A stretch of DNA of 64,000 nt from an uncultured Erysipelotrichaceae bacterium (GTDB lineage: Bacteria > Bacillota_I > Bacilli_A > Erysipelotrichales > Erysipelotrichaceae), in contig CANDJN010000003.1 in the NCBI GenBank assembly GCA_947385085.1, forward strand, positions 46,675 to 110,674, given 5' to 3'. Made by a program: the position numbers and the translations under genes. Shown here piece by piece: positions 17,153-27,117 of the stretch (position 1 is its first letter; each line of letters opens with the position of its first letter). The notes under the pieces were generated by a model, which saw only the letters and a list, made by a program, of their open reading frames with translations, was not told the DNA's origin and did no database searches.

Positions 17153-17882
17153 AAACCCCTTCTCCTTTAATAATCCAAATCATTTCTTCTTCATCGATCA
17201 TATAGGTAATCAGCTTTAAACGTATCATATCCAGCATTGCCAGAAATGATACAATCACCATATGCAGATTGGTACAATCATTACATAGCGTTTCAAAGTT
17301 CATTTTCCCACTCCAATGACGTAAGCGCTGGATCATCTGTGCTTTGCGTTCATCTACGCTCATTTCCTTTACCGTTACCTTGGTTTCATATGGCTGTGAT
17401 AATGCCAAACGTCTAAGTACCTTATTCATTGCCTTAACGAGATCGTAAGGATTGCCTTGGACATTTTCATCCACAATTACCTTCATCCACTGTCCGGTTT
17501 CCTGACTCATCGGTTTACTCATGAGCTTTTGGCGTTCCTCATACTGCTTTTGAAAGACTTGCGAAACCTCTTTAAAGCGCTGATATTCCAACAGTCGCTT
17601 TACCAGCTTATCGCGTTGATCTTCTTCATATTCTTCCTCGATGATCACTTTTTCTCGCGGTAACAGCTTTTTACTCTTATATTCAATCAAACCGGCTAAC
17701 TCTGCTAAATATTCACTGGCAACCTCCAGATGCATGGCTTCCATCGTATTGAGATATGCCAAGTATTGATCGGTTAAGGTATCCATATTTAAATCAAATA
17801 AATCCAATTTATTTTCTTTTATCAGATGCAGCATCAAATCCAGCGGACCTTCAAACTGATCAATGGTTATCTCAAAAGCCAC
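17145..17882 (-). CDS. scpA: Segregation and condensation protein A (ScpA)
   Basis: Kleisin subunit (245 residues) that bridges the SMC heads in bacterial condensin. The N-terminal DQFEGPLDLMLHLIKENKLDLFD motif is diagnostic; a helical Lys/Glu-rich middle and a C-terminal winged-helix segment (VIVSFLAMLDMIRL) follow. Translation starts at GTG (17882), five bases after AGGTG. First gene of a two-gene unit with scpB. Confidence 0.95.
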   Translation of the reverse strand: MAFEITIDQFEGPLDLMLHLIKENKLDLFDLNMDTLTDQYLAYLNTMEAMHLEVASEYLAELAGLIEYKSKKLLPREKVIIEEEYEEDQRDKLVKRLLEYQRFKEVSQVFQKQYEERQKLMSKPMSQETGQWMKVIVDENVQGNPYDLVKAMNKVLRRLALSQPYETKVTVKEMSVDERKAQMIQRLRHWSGKMNFETLCNDCTNLHMVIVSFLAMLDMIRLKLITYMIDEEEMIWIIKGEGVYA

Positions 17883-18188
17883 AAAATCACCTCGATGTAC
17901 ATTATAACAAATATTCTAGCTATGACGCAATTCTTTTTAACATGGACTATAATCTTCTGGTATAGTATCATTGGTCAGCTCTTAAGCTATATTCAAGAAA
18001 AACAATACCACGATAATACTAAGAAAATAGACTTTTGGCGATATCCCTATGAATTCAAAGACTTCTAAATCCGTCATTATCAGCGAAATATATACAAGCT
18101 TTTGGCGCTTTATTTCTTTATTGACTTATTTGCCAGATTGCGTATAAATATTTGCTTAAGGTTCATAAAAGCATAAAGCTATCATCTC
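17883..18188. other. Left border of the restriction island
   Basis: A 306-base AT-rich gap between the end of the restriction operon and scpA. It holds the scpA promoter. A plus-strand open frame from about 17922 to 18068 (48 codons from an ATG, Trp/Tyr/Phe-rich, ending YEFKDF) has no ribosome binding site and may be a remnant or chance. No clear direct repeats or integrase were seen. Confidence 0.5.
17901..17930 (-). promoter_or_regulatory. Promoter for scpA-scpB
   Basis: TTGCGT, an 18-base spacer and TATAAT with an upstream TG (extended -10), on the minus strand, ending about 18 bases before the GTG start. Confidence 0.55.
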
Positions 18189-19295
18189 TTATTCTACTTT
18201 ATTATTTCCCATAGGTAGAAGCTCACCCGAAAACTTATCGTTATCAGAATCTTCTTGTTGTTCCACCTCTGTTATACTGATAATTTTAAACTCTGTCAGT
18301 TCAATTCCAAGTAAAACCTGACAATGAATCTTTAACCATTTTTGTACAAATTTATTCTTTTTACTCTTTTTTAAAGACCATTTTACATCTACAGGGACAA
18401 CAATATCAAAAGCCAAAGAACTATCTTTTATTTGTTCAATATTAAATACATTCTGGATCTCAACATTAGAAATAATTATTTTAGCGTCTTTCTTGTTTTT
18501 AGCAAGCTCTACATTCAAATAAATTTCTACAGCATCCTTGATTACATCATAGTGGCTTTGGTTAATCAGCTTATAAAGCGTATTGTCATTATGAGCATCA
18601 TAATAATCCAATTTCAAATTATTAAGCTCTTGCTTAATTTCCCTCCAATTAGGCATATATAAATCCATGTAGGCTACGAAATCTGAATTATGGTGACGCA
18701 CTCTTAAATGATTCAATTCATGAAGAATGATATATTCCAAACACTTGATCGGTTTTTGAGCAAGTTGAAGATTGAACCAAAGCTTTTTCTTTTCAATATT
18801 GCATGTTCCCCACTTGGTAATCATGTATTTTGTCTGCCAAGACATACAGTGTAATCCAGTGATTGATTCCCACTTAGGCAATAAACGCTCTATTTCGCTT
18901 TTCAGCAATAAGCGATACTGTTCACGGACATAATTCTCTCGTTGTTTAACTGTACTGTTTTTCTTCATGCGTAGAATAACTACATTGCCTTGCATATCAA
19001 AGCTATTCTTTTGTTCATCAGGAACAAATTTGATAAAATATTGTTTTCCCCAGATATACATCGTCTCGCCTGAGACATACTGTCGCTTTGTGTTTCTTGG
19101 CTGATCTTGAAATCTCTTAATGGATTCCTTCACCCATTGTAGATTGGTCCTTACATAAATTTCTATCGCCTTATCTGATATATCCAAAGGGGCAGAAATA
19201 ACCACATGTCCATCAGGTGGTTTCACCTGAAGATGCATGTTCTTGATAGGTTTTTTCTGAACTTCAATTGGTATTTCAGAAATCACAATACGCAT
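18189..19295 (-). CDS. YgjP/WLM-type zinc metallopeptidase with C-terminal extension, in the type I R-M operon
   Basis: A 368-residue protein. Residues about 1-230 match the YgjP-like (DUF45) metallopeptidase family found next to many type I restriction systems: the zinc motif HELNH is at 192-196, preceded by KWGTCN and followed by HHNSDF. The true role of the family in restriction loci is not established. Residues about 240-368 form an added domain with FDIVVPVDVKW and WLKIHCQVLLGIE, a pattern I also associate with metallopeptidase-linked domains of gut Firmicutes (from memory, unsure). AGGAGG precedes the ATG; only three bases separate it from hsdR, so it is the last gene of that operon. 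Confidence 0.85.
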   Translation of the reverse strand: MRIVISEIPIEVQKKPIKNMHLQVKPPDGHVVISAPLDISDKAIEIYVRTNLQWVKESIKRFQDQPRNTKRQYVSGETMYIWGKQYFIKFVPDEQKNSFDMQGNVVILRMKKNSTVKQRENYVREQYRLLLKSEIERLLPKWESITGLHCMSWQTKYMITKWGTCNIEKKKLWFNLQLAQKPIKCLEYIILHELNHLRVRHHNSDFVAYMDLYMPNWREIKQELNNLKLDYYDAHNDNTLYKLINQSHYDVIKDAVEIYLNVELAKNKKDAKIIISNVEIQNVFNIEQIKDSSLAFDIVVPVDVKWSLKKSKKNKFVQKWLKIHCQVLLGIELTEFKIISITEVEQQEDSDNDKFSGELLPMGNNKVE

Positions 19296-19298
19296 TTA

Positions 19299-22200
19299 TT
19301 AGTATTCCTCCTGCTTTTCAACAATCATGTACAATTGTTCGGTCTTTGCATCATCTTTTAAAATTTTAAATAATTTATCCTTGATCCTTCTTTTCTTTAT
19401 TTCATCATTTCGGAATCCACTTAGTACAGATTCCAGTACTCCTTTATGCAGTCTAATAGCAAGTGCTTCATCCTCACCAATAATGTCATAGATCGCCATC
19501 AGTGCCTTACTCTTGGAAATACTTGCTGGATAGTGATCACTTTCTTCTGGATGTTCTATATTTTTAGCAATTTCGATATATTTTTCCAAGGAGGTCTTAT
19601 AGTCTATTACCCCTTGCTTCCTATCCTGAATTAGCTTATTCAAGATTTCTGATATGCGCTCATAATATTTTGGATTAACAGTGAGCCTTTCTACAATCTT
19701 ACGACGTATATTATTCTCAATGGCCTCAGCTGCACCCTCCTTTTTTTCTGAAGGAATATTTTCGTTTGTCAGAGCATTTCCTTGTTCCGATATAAAATCC
19801 AGCAAAGTGAGATCATCAAACTCGCCAATTTTTACGCTATCTGATGCCACAATATAATTATCAATAAGCTTACGCATATCGGGTTCATAGGCTCGATAAT
19901 CAAGGAAATCACCGCTTTGATTACCGATGGTTTGCTTTAATTCAATGTAAAATTTAATCCGTTCTTCGTAATGATTCAATTCCGCTACGGTACATTCATC
20001 TATTAGATACTGTTTTGCTTCTGCAAAAGCACGAACAAGACGGCTTACCATCTTATACAGTTTTTCGCGAAGACGAGCATATATTTCATCCATTTCTTCA
20101 CTCATGCCTGTTTCACCGCAGAAATAATGTAAATACTGTACGTCTTTTCTTGGTTGCTCGACACCATCGCAGAGCTCCACCAACTCGTCATAGCTTTTTT
20201 TGAAATATTTAATGGCCTCTACGCTGCGATCTTTCAGTAAGCCATTTATATCCTCTTTAGCATAGCCTTCAAAAGCACCAGAGGTATATGTATTCATCGC
20301 TTTCTTTAAATGGCCAAAGAGCTGTTTATAGTCTACAATAAAGCCAAAATCTTTGGTATCACCATCTAAACGATTTACACGACAAATCGCTTGAAAAAGC
20401 CCATGGTCATGCATACTCTTATCAATGTACAAATAGGTACATGGAGGTGCATCAAAACCGGTCAGTAATTTATCCACAACAATGAGCAATTTCATATTGG
20501 CTGGCTGCTTTACAAACTTATCTTTTACCATGGTTTCAAATTCCTCAACCGTTTTCTGAATAGATAGTTTCTCAGGTAAATTTTCTGGATTAAACCCCAG
20601 CATTTTCAAATAGATATCATACTTTTCAAATGTTTCCGTATCATCTTCATCGCTAACAGTGTCAACACGCAAATCACTGGGCTGCGGTGTATACGATGAA
20701 ATGATAGCGCATTTTTTAAATCCACGGTTTACAAATATATCATAGTATTTGCAAGCAGAATAAATAGAATCAGCCACCAGTATGGCGTTTCCATTACCAT
20801 CCATCAAGCGCGGCTTCATGTCAAAATCCTGGATAATATCCCATGCGATTTTCTCAAGTCGTGTACGTGAACTGTAAATTTTTTGCATGTTTGCCCATTT
20901 CTCTTTCAATTTGGCCTTAGCACGTGGAGATAGTCCACGAGTTTTTATATCAAACCATTGATCAATACGATCCTGTGAGGACAACTCTTGAGGGATGTCA
21001 CGATACTCATAGCGCAAATCCAAGACAACACCATCATGTACAGCCTCATTGTATTTATAGCTGTGAATATAGGAACCAAATACCTCAATACTGGTTTTCT
21101 TATCCTTTACAAGCAAAGGTGTTCCAGTAAAGCCTATAAAGATCGCTTTTGGCATAATCGCCTTCATCGCTTGATGAAGTTTACCGGATTGTGTTCTATG
21201 GCATTCGTCAACAAATACAAAGATTTTTCCCTTAGCCTCAAAATGATCAGGTAGTGCTTTCATGAGCTCTTTGATGTATTTATCATAATCAGCATCAGAG
21301 ACTTCTCCTCCTCGTCTGCCAAACTTATGCACTAGCGAGCATATCAGTGAATCGTCATATTCATTTAGTCTCTGAATCAGGTCATCACCAGACTTTGTTC
21401 TGGCTATTTTTTCATTTACACCAATATAAGTTTTTTCGATCTGATCATCCAATTCATCACGATCAGTAACAATCAAAACACGGGCATTTTCACCGCCATG
21501 CGTTAACAGCCATTTAGACAACCAAACCATCGTCAGCGTTTTACCGCTTCCTTGAGTATGCCAAATGATACCGCCTTGCCCTTTTGCAATGCGCTTCTGT
21601 GTACGCTTAATGCCATAATACTGATTATAGCGGCAAATCTTTTTGATACCTTTATCAAACACTACAAAATTCTCAATCAAATCCACTAAGCGATGCTTAT
21701 CAAACATAGCATATAGTTGCTTGAGCAGAATATTATCTTGCCCATTACAATATGCCTCGATCCGAACATCTTCTGGATCACGTTCATCATCATTCTCATG
21801 GAAACCATCCTGTTTCCATTCCATGTAATATTTTTCCTTAGTATTAATGGTACCATAGCGCAAACCCTCGGATTCATTACCAGCCATGCAGAATTGTACT
21901 GTTGTAAAGAAGGAAGCAATAAACTCTGGCCGCTGATTGGTTAAGTTCTGCCGAATTCCTTGTGAAACTGAGACACTGCTCTTTTTTAGTTCAATCACAG
22001 CTATAGCTATACCATTCAAATAAACAACAATATCTGGTCGTTTCTCCTGATTTTGTATAACGGTGACTTCCTCCGCAATGGCGAAGTCATTATTTGCAGG
22101 ATGCTCTGCGTCTAAGAAATATACTGTCTTGACCGCTCCCTTTGAACTTTCCTTGACCTTAGCACCATATTTCAATAGAGAGTATACTGCCATATTTGCA

Positions 22201-22436
22201 TCGTAGAGACCTTTAGTCATATCTCCAGCAGCTTTTACAAGTTGAGCAACGGCGCCGTCAATCAACGTTTTGCTATATCCGGAAGATTGTAGATAGTTGC
22301 GTAATCTGTCCTCTCGGATATTCTTATTTGCACAGTCCTTAAGATTTCCTAGATAAGCATAGTCAAGGATGCTTCTATTCTTAAAAAACGATACCACTCT
22401 ATTCTGTGTAGTTCTTTCAGTTTCTCCGATACTCAT
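19299..22436 (-). CDS. hsdR: Type I restriction endonuclease subunit R (HsdR)
   Basis: Motor and nuclease subunit (1045 residues) of a type I restriction enzyme; it translocates DNA with ATP and cuts at distant sites. The PD-(D/E)xK nuclease is at about 134-151 (Asp135, Glu149, Lys151 in RPDIVV and IELK). Helicase motifs follow: Walker A TQGSGKT near 294-300, DECH at 410-413 and GFTGTP near 435-440, then a late CRVNRLD motif. All key residues look intact. AAAGGAGG precedes the ATG. It follows hsdS by 17 bases in the order M-S-R. Confidence 0.96.
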   Translation of the reverse strand: MSIGETERTTQNRVVSFFKNRSILDYAYLGNLKDCANKNIREDRLRNYLQSSGYSKTLIDGAVAQLVKAAGDMTKGLYDANMAVYSLLKYGAKVKESSKGAVKTVYFLDAEHPANNDFAIAEEVTVIQNQEKRPDIVVYLNGIAIAVIELKKSSVSVSQGIRQNLTNQRPEFIASFFTTVQFCMAGNESEGLRYGTINTKEKYYMEWKQDGFHENDDERDPEDVRIEAYCNGQDNILLKQLYAMFDKHRLVDLIENFVVFDKGIKKICRYNQYYGIKRTQKRIAKGQGGIIWHTQGSGKTLTMVWLSKWLLTHGGENARVLIVTDRDELDDQIEKTYIGVNEKIARTKSGDDLIQRLNEYDDSLICSLVHKFGRRGGEVSDADYDKYIKELMKALPDHFEAKGKIFVFVDECHRTQSGKLHQAMKAIMPKAIFIGFTGTPLLVKDKKTSIEVFGSYIHSYKYNEAVHDGVVLDLRYEYRDIPQELSSQDRIDQWFDIKTRGLSPRAKAKLKEKWANMQKIYSSRTRLEKIAWDIIQDFDMKPRLMDGNGNAILVADSIYSACKYYDIFVNRGFKKCAIISSYTPQPSDLRVDTVSDEDDTETFEKYDIYLKMLGFNPENLPEKLSIQKTVEEFETMVKDKFVKQPANMKLLIVVDKLLTGFDAPPCTYLYIDKSMHDHGLFQAICRVNRLDGDTKDFGFIVDYKQLFGHLKKAMNTYTSGAFEGYAKEDINGLLKDRSVEAIKYFKKSYDELVELCDGVEQPRKDVQYLHYFCGETGMSEEMDEIYARLREKLYKMVSRLVRAFAEAKQYLIDECTVAELNHYEERIKFYIELKQTIGNQSGDFLDYRAYEPDMRKLIDNYIVASDSVKIGEFDDLTLLDFISEQGNALTNENIPSEKKEGAAEAIENNIRRKIVERLTVNPKYYERISEILNKLIQDRKQGVIDYKTSLEKYIEIAKNIEHPEESDHYPASISKSKALMAIYDIIGEDEALAIRLHKGVLESVLSGFRNDEIKKRRIKDKLFKILKDDAKTEQLYMIVEKQEEY

Positions 22437-22453
22437 ATGAGCAACACCTCCTT

Positions 22454-23671
22454 TTATATCAATCGAATCTTGCCTGTGAGTAATTCATCCATCATACTTT
22501 GTTTAATCATTTTATATTTATTCAACTTGCGCTGGTACAGGTTGATAAGGTGGTCAAGATGGTAAAAGAAGGAAGCAATTTTCTTTTGTTCTTGTGGCGA
22601 GGGAGAAGGGAAACCAAGGTCAGAAAGTGAATCCCTCTTGATATAAGGCATAGCACCACCCAAAGATTCCCCAAATAGTCGTTCCGGAAGATATCGTTTA
22701 ATTGCCTGTTCTAAATAATCAAAATCTTCCACAAAGTCTTGCAACACATAGGTTCTCTGGTATGCGTTAAACTTTCCACTGTATTTTCTCGTAAATCCAA
22801 GGTCACCATTTCCACTAATTATAATAGCATCTCCCTCAAAGGAATATGTGTCAGTCATTAAAGTGTTATGCCCACAAGTAAAGAATGTATATATTCCATC
22901 TGGTTTAGCTGCATTTGCATCAAGTTTTCCAGTTGTAATTTGACATACCTCCCCCAGCTTACGCTGTTCCCAAACTCCAGTAAATCCTGGCAATCGTATT
23001 TCCGGTTCATCTTGACCATTATGTGGAAACATTCGTTCTAAGCACCCTTGTTTTATCATTTGAAATTTTTCAATCAGCTTTTCCAAATGAGTAATGAGAG
23101 CATCAATATCAGACAAAGCAGAAACAATTTCTTCCTGTTCCCTCTCGGGTGGTACCAAAATATAAGTTTTAGCTATCGCCAATTTTGAAATAGAGGACAC
23201 CTTGATCCCAGTAATATAAGGTAGCACTTGATTGTGAAACACATTAGAATTCATATAATAACCTAACCATTTTGCCACAAATTCTCCCTTTATTTTTCGG
23301 CATGGAATGGTATGTAACCCTGCTACCATTTTTTCGTTGCCAAGATCATAAATTTCAGTAGCCTTTCCAACTGTTTCATCTTCTGCCGTATCTGCTATAA
23401 TGACATCACCATCTCTCAAAAACTGTGTATTCACAGTAACCAGAGCTGTATCATTGAGGTACGGTATATCCTCTCTTTTACAGTCCAATACTTCTGGAAA
23501 TTGGACAAGAATATCTCCGTAATGAATATTGCGAATAATTCCACCACTACTGTTAAGATCAAATCGAGAGAAAGTATTATTTGGCAACACTTGAAATGTT
23601 TCTTTGAAAGTCTGTATCTTCCAGTTTGCCGGTATATCACCAATTACCGTATGTTTCATTTCACTCACCAT
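22454..23671 (-). CDS. hsdS: Type I restriction specificity subunit S (HsdS)
   Basis: DNA-recognition subunit (405 residues) that sets the target of the methylase and nuclease. Two target-recognition domains (about 10-170 and 225-370) are each followed by a conserved helical repeat (the first with EREQEEIVSALSDIDALITHLEK, the second with SPQEQKKIASFFYHLDHLINLYQ). The full two-domain length suggests an intact bipartite target. The start overlaps the hsdM stop; either the ATG at 23671 or the one at 23659 (with GGTGAG just upstream) is possible. No second or silent hsdS copy and no recombinase are nearby. Confidence 0.94.
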   Translation of the reverse strand: MVSEMKHTVIGDIPANWKIQTFKETFQVLPNNTFSRFDLNSSGGIIRNIHYGDILVQFPEVLDCKREDIPYLNDTALVTVNTQFLRDGDVIIADTAEDETVGKATEIYDLGNEKMVAGLHTIPCRKIKGEFVAKWLGYYMNSNVFHNQVLPYITGIKVSSISKLAIAKTYILVPPEREQEEIVSALSDIDALITHLEKLIEKFQMIKQGCLERMFPHNGQDEPEIRLPGFTGVWEQRKLGEVCQITTGKLDANAAKPDGIYTFFTCGHNTLMTDTYSFEGDAIIISGNGDLGFTRKYSGKFNAYQRTYVLQDFVEDFDYLEQAIKRYLPERLFGESLGGAMPYIKRDSLSDLGFPSPSPQEQKKIASFFYHLDHLINLYQRKLNKYKMIKQSMMDELLTGKIRLI

Positions 23672-26322
23672 GTAATCCCCATTCTTTCCAGAGACTGTTT
23701 AACCTTATCTTCATAATCTTCTATTTGCTGAAGTAAAGTAGGCAGCGTATCTTCATAACGACGTGAAAGCTCAATCAAGCGGTCAGATAATTGATGGGAA
23801 ATTGCAGTATACAAATTTGTAATATCACGGCCAATCGCATTATACCATTTACGATTGACAAGCAAATCCATAATCTCATCATCTGTCAGTGTTTTATACC
23901 GTTCACGACATTTCTCATCAAGTTCTTTCACTAAATTTTTTATCAGCTGCGTAGTTGCCTCAGATTTTGTGGTCAATTCTAGGGCTTTTACAAGCTCCTC
24001 ATATTCTTCTTCATATCCTTGCGGCGTTGGTGCTTCAAGACGAGCAAAATCTATAGCATTTGCTATGGATGCTTTTGTGACAGTGTGCATTTTTGTATAC
24101 GCTCCCATGCAAAGCGGATGTTCATCAATATAAGTTGTATAATCTTTCTTTTTCATGCCGGGAAACATTGCCTGAAATTCTATAAGTGCATCTAACTGTG
24201 GCGTATGTTCTCTACTCTTTATCTCAAGCATTTTATCAAAAACATCTATACTCTTGACCTTTCCACCCTCTGCAATTTCAGACAAAGCAGAGCCATCCTC
24301 CGATTCTTCAATTAAAGCCATAAGTTCAGCATCCGTAGCAGCTACAGCTTTCATCTCATTATCAATAGCTTTAAGCTCTTTGGGAAACAGTACCTTCTTC
24401 ATTAATTCTTTTGGAATAAGTCGCCCTTCCCAACCGATTACCCTGGTGGTATTATTTTTTTCTTTCGTCAAATTTTCTGTTTCACGTGCTACAGCATAAC
24501 CTGATTCCTCTGCAATAATTAGTGATACATCATCACTGAGAGTGTCATTCCAATAAGCAAGTAAAACTTGATATACATCATACTTATCAATTAATTTCAG
24601 TGGTTCAAAGATATTCAGAATACGATCAGCAAGTTCATCAATCAGTTTCTTAGCGGACATGTTCGCATTCAGTTTTTTCAGTTTTGTATCAGCATAAGCC
24701 TTCCAGTCATCAAAAGCTTTCATCACCATGTTTCCATAATGAGAAAATTCTTTATTGTTATATATGGTATGATACAATTCATTCTCATCCACTCGCAATT
24801 GATAAAATCCCTCGCTGTATATTTCTAAAAGCTCAGCTTTCAAAGTTGGAAAAACATTCCAGAATTTTGAAAGTGCACTAATATCAGACGCTGGGATACC
24901 TCCATGTATATGCGCGGTGATATTTTGAGTATCCTCTGGATCATAGGAATCAATGTAGCGGGATATATTCAAATTATAATCGTTCTGTACCTTAATTTCC
25001 TGATTGGGTACTAAACGTGCATATTTCGGATCATCTTCAATCTGCTCGTTAAAAGTCGTTACTATGCGATATATGTCCTGTTCTCGCAGACGATTTTTAT
25101 TTCCATCCTTTATATAGCCTCGACTGGCATCAATCATAAAGATACCACGTCGATTTTCAGCTCCTTCTTTATCAATCACAAGAATGCAGGCTGGGATGCC
25201 TGTGCCATAAAATAAATTAGCCGGTAATGAAATGATACCTTTTATCCATCCTCTATCAACAATAGTCTGTCTAATTGTCTTTTCTGAATTTCCACGGAAA
25301 AGGACACCGTGTGGCAAAATAACTGCAGCCTTGCCATCCTGTTTTAGCGTTTTTAGGATATGCAAGAGCCACGCATAATCACCATTTTTTTCTGGTGGCC
25401 TATCACCATATCCGTTGAATCTACCAAAGTCCCGTAAGCCATCAGACCAATTTTTTAGTGAGAATGGCGGATTCGCAACAATATAGTCAAATCGTTTTAA
25501 CTGTGATGGATCATTCTCTTTCGTAAACTGTGGATCAGAAAATGTATTTCCAGCCTTAATCGTAACCCAAGATTTGTTATGCAATACGGCGTTCATCTTA
25601 GCAAGACCTGCCGTAGAGCTTTCTTTCTCTTGTCCGTAACCGGAAATATCAAACGGAGCTTCTTCCAATGCGCGAATTAATAATGAACCGCTGCCACAAG
25701 CAGGATCGCATACCTCGGCGTTACGGTTAGTGCAGTGACCAATGCCGATAACCTTTGCTAAAATGCGCGATACCTCTGCCGGTGTATAGAATTGACCCTT
25801 GCTTTTACCACTCTCTGTAGCAAAATTGCGCATTAAATATTCATAGGCATCGCCAATAATATCGTCTCCTTCTGCCTTATTCTTGGAGAAATCCAATTCA
25901 GGACGCTGAAAAATAGAAATCAGCTTTGTGAGCTTATCCACCATTTCTTGTCCTTTTCCAAATTTGCTCTCATCATTAAAATGCACAATATCAATAACAC
26001 CTTTTAAACTATCGTTATTTTCAGCAAGACAGGCAATGATCTTATCCATTCCTTCCCCGATATTTTTCTTATTCTTTAATGCAACAAAATCATCAAAAGA
26101 ACATCCTACTCTCTTTTCTTTATCTGAATTAGTGTCTTCTGCTTTACTAAACACCTGAATATCGCTATACTTCTTTCCTTTAAATTTATCAGTTACATAC
26201 TTCATGAATAACAATATTAGAATATAATCCTTATACTGAGAGGCATCCATACCACCTCTTAATGCATCACAACTCGCCCATAGAGAACTGTAAAGTTCCG
26301 TCTTCTTAACCGCCATCTTCAT
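23665..26322 (-). CDS. hsdM: Type I restriction-modification methyltransferase subunit M (HsdM), long form
   Basis: Adenine-N6 DNA methyltransferase (885 residues) of the type I system. The N-terminal HsdM_N helices (about 8-140) are followed by the methylase fold: GQFYTPAEV near 177-185, the SAM site DPACGSGSLL at 206-215 and the catalytic NPPF at 284-287. Residues after about 470 form a roughly 415-residue helical extension (many Glu/Lys and coiled-coil-like stretches), which classic 500-residue HsdM proteins lack but some families have. AAAGGAGT precedes the ATG. First gene of the operon hsdM-hsdS-hsdR-metallopeptidase. Confidence 0.95.
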   Translation of the reverse strand: MKMAVKKTELYSSLWASCDALRGGMDASQYKDYILILLFMKYVTDKFKGKKYSDIQVFSKAEDTNSDKEKRVGCSFDDFVALKNKKNIGEGMDKIIACLAENNDSLKGVIDIVHFNDESKFGKGQEMVDKLTKLISIFQRPELDFSKNKAEGDDIIGDAYEYLMRNFATESGKSKGQFYTPAEVSRILAKVIGIGHCTNRNAEVCDPACGSGSLLIRALEEAPFDISGYGQEKESSTAGLAKMNAVLHNKSWVTIKAGNTFSDPQFTKENDPSQLKRFDYIVANPPFSLKNWSDGLRDFGRFNGYGDRPPEKNGDYAWLLHILKTLKQDGKAAVILPHGVLFRGNSEKTIRQTIVDRGWIKGIISLPANLFYGTGIPACILVIDKEGAENRRGIFMIDASRGYIKDGNKNRLREQDIYRIVTTFNEQIEDDPKYARLVPNQEIKVQNDYNLNISRYIDSYDPEDTQNITAHIHGGIPASDISALSKFWNVFPTLKAELLEIYSEGFYQLRVDENELYHTIYNNKEFSHYGNMVMKAFDDWKAYADTKLKKLNANMSAKKLIDELADRILNIFEPLKLIDKYDVYQVLLAYWNDTLSDDVSLIIAEESGYAVARETENLTKEKNNTTRVIGWEGRLIPKELMKKVLFPKELKAIDNEMKAVAATDAELMALIEESEDGSALSEIAEGGKVKSIDVFDKMLEIKSREHTPQLDALIEFQAMFPGMKKKDYTTYIDEHPLCMGAYTKMHTVTKASIANAIDFARLEAPTPQGYEEEYEELVKALELTTKSEATTQLIKNLVKELDEKCRERYKTLTDDEIMDLLVNRKWYNAIGRDITNLYTAISHQLSDRLIELSRRYEDTLPTLLQQIEDYEDKVKQSLERMGITW

Positions 26323-26447
26323 TTACTCCTTTAATTTACATTGTTTTTAGAGCATAGGGGTGGTTTTTTTCAAACGCACTTTTGCTATTTTCAACCCTTG
26401 TATCTAATCCTGATGTTGCTTTTCCTTCGTTATTCTTAACCAGTATT

Positions 26448-26476
26448 ATTATACTACAACAATTACAAAATCACAA
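26448..26476 (-). promoter_or_regulatory. Promoter for the type I restriction operon
   Basis: TTGTGA, a 17-base spacer and a perfect TATAAT on the minus strand, upstream of hsdM. Confidence 0.6.
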
Positions 26477-26617
26477 AAATTTACTATTATTCACTAACAT
26501 TTGAATAAAGATGAGATCTATTCACTCTTTCACCATAAGCAAAACACTTCCCATTGTCACTCTCTAGAACACGGTCAATAAAATACACGCTAAATTAAGG
26601 TTCTGGAAAATTCTTAC

Positions 26618-26646
26618 TTAACGAAATCCCTTCTCTGTGTTATACT
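26618..26646 (+). promoter_or_regulatory. Promoter for the two-gene unit
   Basis: TTAACG, a 17-base spacer and TATACT, then AAGGTGATGAA before the GTG start at 26671. It points away from hsdM. Confidence 0.65.
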
Positions 26647-26670
26647 TTTACTGATAAAGAAGGTGATGAA

Positions 26671-27117
26671 GTGAAAGGTGACACGAAGCATAAGCCAAAA
26701 TTGAAATTTTATGTGATTTTCGCTATTGTCATCGCCTTGATCCCCCTGCCCATTCCGAACATAGACTGGAAGATCAAAATCACTTGTTCCATAGTATTCT
26801 TACTGCTTTGTTTCATCATCTACTTTTACAAGCTGGAACTGTTCGCAAAATGGAGCGATGCTTATATTAAAGAAACATCAACGAGTTTACATACCATCAC
26901 ACGCAAGCATGATAAGCTAAAACGTGAATACAGTAAATTAAACCAGCTGAATTTAAAAAACGAGCATGTCAGTAAACAATTGATTGAGCATCTGAATATG
27001 CTGATCTATCATGGTAATGAGAATGAGAAGCGTACCCTGAATAAAGTCATGGATATCTATTCGCGAATTCAGCATGATGAATTGGGTAAATATAACCGAA
27101 AGGATGAGGAAGAATGA
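26671..27117 (+). CDS. Small membrane protein with coiled coil, unknown function
   Basis: A 148-residue protein that I do not recognise. A basic N-terminus (KHKPKLK) is followed by two hydrophobic segments (about 13-28 and 36-53) and then a 90-residue charged helical tail (KHDKLKREYSKLNQLNLKNEHVSKQL), probably a cytoplasmic coiled coil. It begins with GTG after AAGGTGATGAA. Its ATGA overlap with the next gene shows coupled translation. The pair is transcribed away from the type I restriction operon from its own promoter. A membrane-anchored scaffold or sensor is possible but unproven. Confidence 0.8.
   Translation: MKGDTKHKPKLKFYVIFAIVIALIPLPIPNIDWKIKITCSIVFLLLCFIIYFYKLELFAKWSDAYIKETSTSLHTITRKHDKLKREYSKLNQLNLKNEHVSKQLIEHLNMLIYHGNENEKRTLNKVMDIYSRIQHDELGKYNRKDEEE

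Larger units (their letters stand above)
26323..26670. other. Divergent regulatory region between hsdM and the two-gene unit
   Basis: A 348-base AT-rich gap. It holds one promoter for each direction and a run of T near 26366, with no open frame worth reporting. A leader of roughly 120 bases would precede hsdM. Confidence 0.6.

Noticed and set aside
17826..18068. Plus-strand 80-codon frame overlapping scpA
   Set aside because: It starts inside scpA on the other strand and has no ribosome binding site. Only the last 48 codons lie in intergenic DNA, so I describe it as a possible remnant instead of a gene.
22454..23671. Phase-variable hsdS shuffling system
   Set aside because: Only one full hsdS is present. 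No silent half-genes, no inverted repeats within it that I could see, and no adjacent tyrosine recombinase. XerC at 50573 is in its housekeeping context.
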